Origin: Euperipatoides rowelli
Lineage: Eukaryota; Onychophora; Udeonychophora; Euonychophora; Peripatopsidae
DNA length: 10,499 nucleotides
Reading direction: 5' to 3' (one strand)
Assembly (NCBI GenBank): GCA_003024985.2
Contig: PXIH01S0044689.1
The translations under genes and the position numbers were made by a program. The notes beneath the pieces are model-generated. The model made no database searches, had not been told where the DNA came from, and saw only the letters and a program-made list of their open reading frames with translations. This document shows positions 8,341 through 10,499 of the stretch, one piece after another (position 1 is the first letter of the stretch; each line of letters starts with the position of its first letter).

Positions 8341-8560
8341 TTGGAGGGAGCCATGTTTTAAAAGTTGAGCCCCCCCCCGGACACAACCACCACCACACCC
8401 CTACCCTAGGTTTTTTGGTTGAGTGTTTTACAAAAAAAGTGCCCTTTTTGATAGTTGACTTTTATTTGTTAGGGAAGGGGGGAGGGTATGATCCTTTATG
8501 GCCTTCCAACCCCCCCCCCCCTTTTGTACACCACTTAAACCCTACATAAAATATTTGTTT
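8341..8560. repeat. C/G-rich low-complexity block, possibly the interior of the repeat
   Basis: It contains nine C at 8370-8378, a CCACCACACCCCTACCC stretch, a G-rich run at 8472-8486 and twelve C at 8510-8521. The G-rich run and the C12 run could pair as a hairpin. The plus-strand frame 8319-8549 crossing this block is open mainly because proline codons fill it, so it is not a gene. The block may belong to the element starting at 8252. Confidence 0.6.
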
Positions 8561-9188
8561 TATATTGGTGCATGAAAAATTGATAGTGTGGAAGGCACAA
8601 TGCAATTCCAGTACTGCTAAACTTTGCCAAGAAAATAAATTTGTAAAGAGCTACTATATTCTGTGTTCATAATTACCTATACAATACAGTATATTATATT
8701 TGTTTATTATGAGTTAAAGTTTTTTATCTTTGGGCAATTTAAAAAACGGTTTAAAGATATTTGGCAGTTTGGTCTGTTTATTAGAGCACTAGTTTGCTGA
8801 CTAAATTGGTTTTATACTCTTAATGAGTAATTTTTTGACCTTTTTCTTTGTTAAATTTAGTTTTTATTCATTTATTTAGGTAGTAAGTTTTAATAAAGTT
8901 CATCTTAATTTCATCGAGTAATGATGAGTATGTACAATGTACATACACCTGTAGAAAACCATTTGAATTGAAATTACTTCTAATAGTCAATTTATTTAAA
9001 AATTTTAAAATTTAGAGACTCAGCATTTGATGATTTACGGCACAACAGTAAGACATAAGATTTTTCACAGGCAATATTAGGTATAGTAAACATGTTTCTC
9101 TAGACATGTGGTAAAATAGTTTCACCCTGTGTATACTTTAGCCAAGTTTGAAAAAATGAATTAGTACCGTAACTATTTTCTGTTTGAA
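8561..9188. other. AT-rich stretch with a 19-bp palindrome
   Basis: No gene seen. GTATGTACA at 8928-8936 and TGTACATAC at 8938-8946 form a palindrome around a single central A. Confidence 0.55.
9105..9121 (+). repeat. 17-bp dispersed direct repeat, copy 1
   Basis: CATGTGGTAAAATAGTT occurs here and again exactly at 10439-10455, with unrelated flanks. It may be a shared repeat fragment or chance. Confidence 0.6.
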
Positions 9189-9356
9189 TTTTTTTTTTTT
9201 AGTAATTGTCTTGAAAATAAATAATTAAAATATCTAAGAATAAGCATTTCATTTGACCTTTAACCTGAATTTTTTTTTTTTAAAAAAATAGACCAGAAAT
9301 GTGTAGCCTAATTTTTTTAAGTCGGTAAGTAAATGGATATTTTTTTAAAAAAAAAA
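9189..9356. repeat. Cluster of T and T-A tracts
   Basis: Twelve T at 9189-9200, T12 followed by A7 at 9270-9288, and T7 followed by A10 at 9340-9356. The T-then-A tracts are self-complementary. Between them, CG|GTAAGT at 9324/9325 is a perfect splice-donor consensus on the plus strand. Confidence 0.8.
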
Positions 9357-9619
9357 TTACTTGGCTCTTTTATTGTTAGCAGTTAATATTTGATCGTCAA
9401 GTTTTATTAATTTTCTTAAATTAATTTGAAGATAGTTTGATATTTTGAGTTAAAATTTAAAGAATTTCATTTGACTAAAATCATTTATACCAAATTGTTA
9501 TTTTAAATGATAGGAAATGACAAATATTTATTTATTCCATGATGTCTTGTGGAACCTTTGTTAATGTGCTGCGAAAGCCTGATTAAGAAAAGCTGAATTT
9601 AAATATTAACCATGGTAAA

Positions 9620-9630
9620 GGGGGGAGGGG
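9620..9630 (+). repeat. Oligo-G tract
   Basis: Six G, one A, four G in AT-rich surroundings, similar in style to the other plus-strand G tracts. Confidence 0.85.
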
Positions 9631-9826
9631 AGCATAATCAAATTGATTTTGCATTGTAGAGAATAATGTAAAAGCATGGATTAGCATTATTGGTTCTAAC
9701 CAATCTGATGATAATGATCTAAACTTCAAACTCAGGTTATTAAAAGGGTTAAACTAATTTTAATATTTTTGGTTTTCTAATATGGAATAACATTTTGTGT
9801 GTACATTAAGATTAAATCTACTTTTA

Positions 9827-9860
9827 TAGAATTTCATCTAGAATTTCATCTAAAATTTCA
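9827..9860 (+). repeat. 12-bp tandem repeat, about 2.8 copies
   Basis: TAGAATTTCATC at 9827-9838 is repeated exactly at 9839-9850 and partly, with one change, at 9851-9860. Confidence 0.9.
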
Positions 9861-10394
9861 AGTGAAAATATTTTTTGTTTGACAGTCTGAGTAGGCCTAA
9901 ATGAAAAACCCGATGTTTGTATTTTTATTTGTGAGAAAAGTTGTAATTTACATTTATTTCAAATTATAATGGATACAAACTGATTTTAAGTTAATTGTAA
10001 TTAGATGCTGATTTTTTTTGTTTAATTCTCTGACATGAATATCTGATCATGAGTGTGAGTCATTTATTTTTAATGTTTTCTGTTATGATAAAAGTACAGA
10101 TGGCAAGTGTTAAAATGGTCGTATACAAAAATAAAATGAAAATAGATAAGTTTTAGTTTAGAAATAATTGATTTTGGCAGTTGAAAGCAGCAATGTTATG
10201 TGATAAAAAGTTTTTAATTAAAAATTGATAGTTAAAAGTATTATATTGTAACTTTTATTAAATTGGACTGAATGAATTTGAACTATGTTTAATATGTTTA
10301 AAGAAATGAAAAAAAAAAATGCTGTTTTAATACAGTAGCTAAAACAGTCGGATTGCTGACTGAAATCTCTCAACATTCACCCAAATAGAATGTA
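9861..10394. other. AT-rich stretch, no gene seen
   Basis: Includes a TAGGCCTA palindrome at 9892-9899 and TACAGTA at 10331. No supported open frame. Confidence 0.55.
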
Positions 10395-10410
10395 GGGGAA
10401 GTGGGGGGGG
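10395..10410 (+). repeat. Oligo-G tract
   Basis: Four G, AAGT, then eight G. It is the last of five plus-strand G tracts in the window. Confidence 0.85.
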
Positions 10411-10438
10411 AATGCCGTGCACTTAAGCAAGATTCGTT

Positions 10439-10455
10439 CATGTGGTAAAATAGTT
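10439..10455 (+). repeat. 17-bp dispersed direct repeat, copy 2
   Basis: Exact copy of 9105-9121. Confidence 0.6.
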
Positions 10456-10499
10456 AAAGTTAAGATAAATATTTTTACATGAAAATGATCCTTAGTTAT

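Noticed and set aside
8319-8549. 76-codon plus-strand frame
   Set aside because: It is kept open by C-run proline codons within a repeat-like block following a hAT-type terminus.

Overview
The window looks like AT-rich noncoding nuclear DNA from a multicellular eukaryote. GC is roughly 28-30% by eye. There are no long ORFs, many poly(A)/poly(T) tracts, isolated oligo-G and oligo-C runs, one ambiguous base inside a poly-G tract, and scattered GC-raised islands that look like exon fragments or decayed repeats. No bacterial operon structure, rRNA, tRNA or CRISPR array is visible. The frequent words TACTGTA/TACAGTA and two TAGGCCTA palindromes suggest a marine invertebrate, perhaps an echinoderm or hemichordate. 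That is an impression, not a proof.

Layout. 1-300: AT-rich, with a 16-A run. 300-640: GC-raised island with short plus-strand frames broken by stops and frame changes. 680-755: a hairpin and a 20-bp perfect palindrome. 755-2060: mostly featureless, with one ambiguous exon-like patch near 1076-1255. 2060-2340: GC-raised island with a 47-codon plus-strand ORF crossing a 13-G run. 2747-2968: the best exon-like segment, on the minus strand. 2980-4520: AT-rich, with a poly-G tract containing the N. 4526-4559: overlapping palindromes. 4634-4678: a 45-nt segment with good plus-strand splice consensus. 4823-4917: a perfect five-copy 19-bp tandem repeat. 5472-5728: a 15-bp inverted repeat around 227 bp. 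5905-6144: GC-raised island open on both strands. 6150-7620: AT-rich, with one hairpin. 7635-7834: island with two overlapping short ORFs. 8252-8560: a probable hAT-type transposon end and a C/G-rich low-complexity block. 8560-10499: AT-rich, with T/A tracts, a 12-bp tandem repeat, two oligo-G tracts and a 17-bp dispersed direct repeat.

The most likely reading is intronic or intergenic DNA of an animal genome, with a few exons possible but none identified by homology. At this composition a random codon is a stop about 8% of the time, so dozens of stop-free frames of 40 or more codons are expected by chance. Coding calls are therefore kept at low confidence, and I recognised no protein family. 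I found no convincing new biological system.
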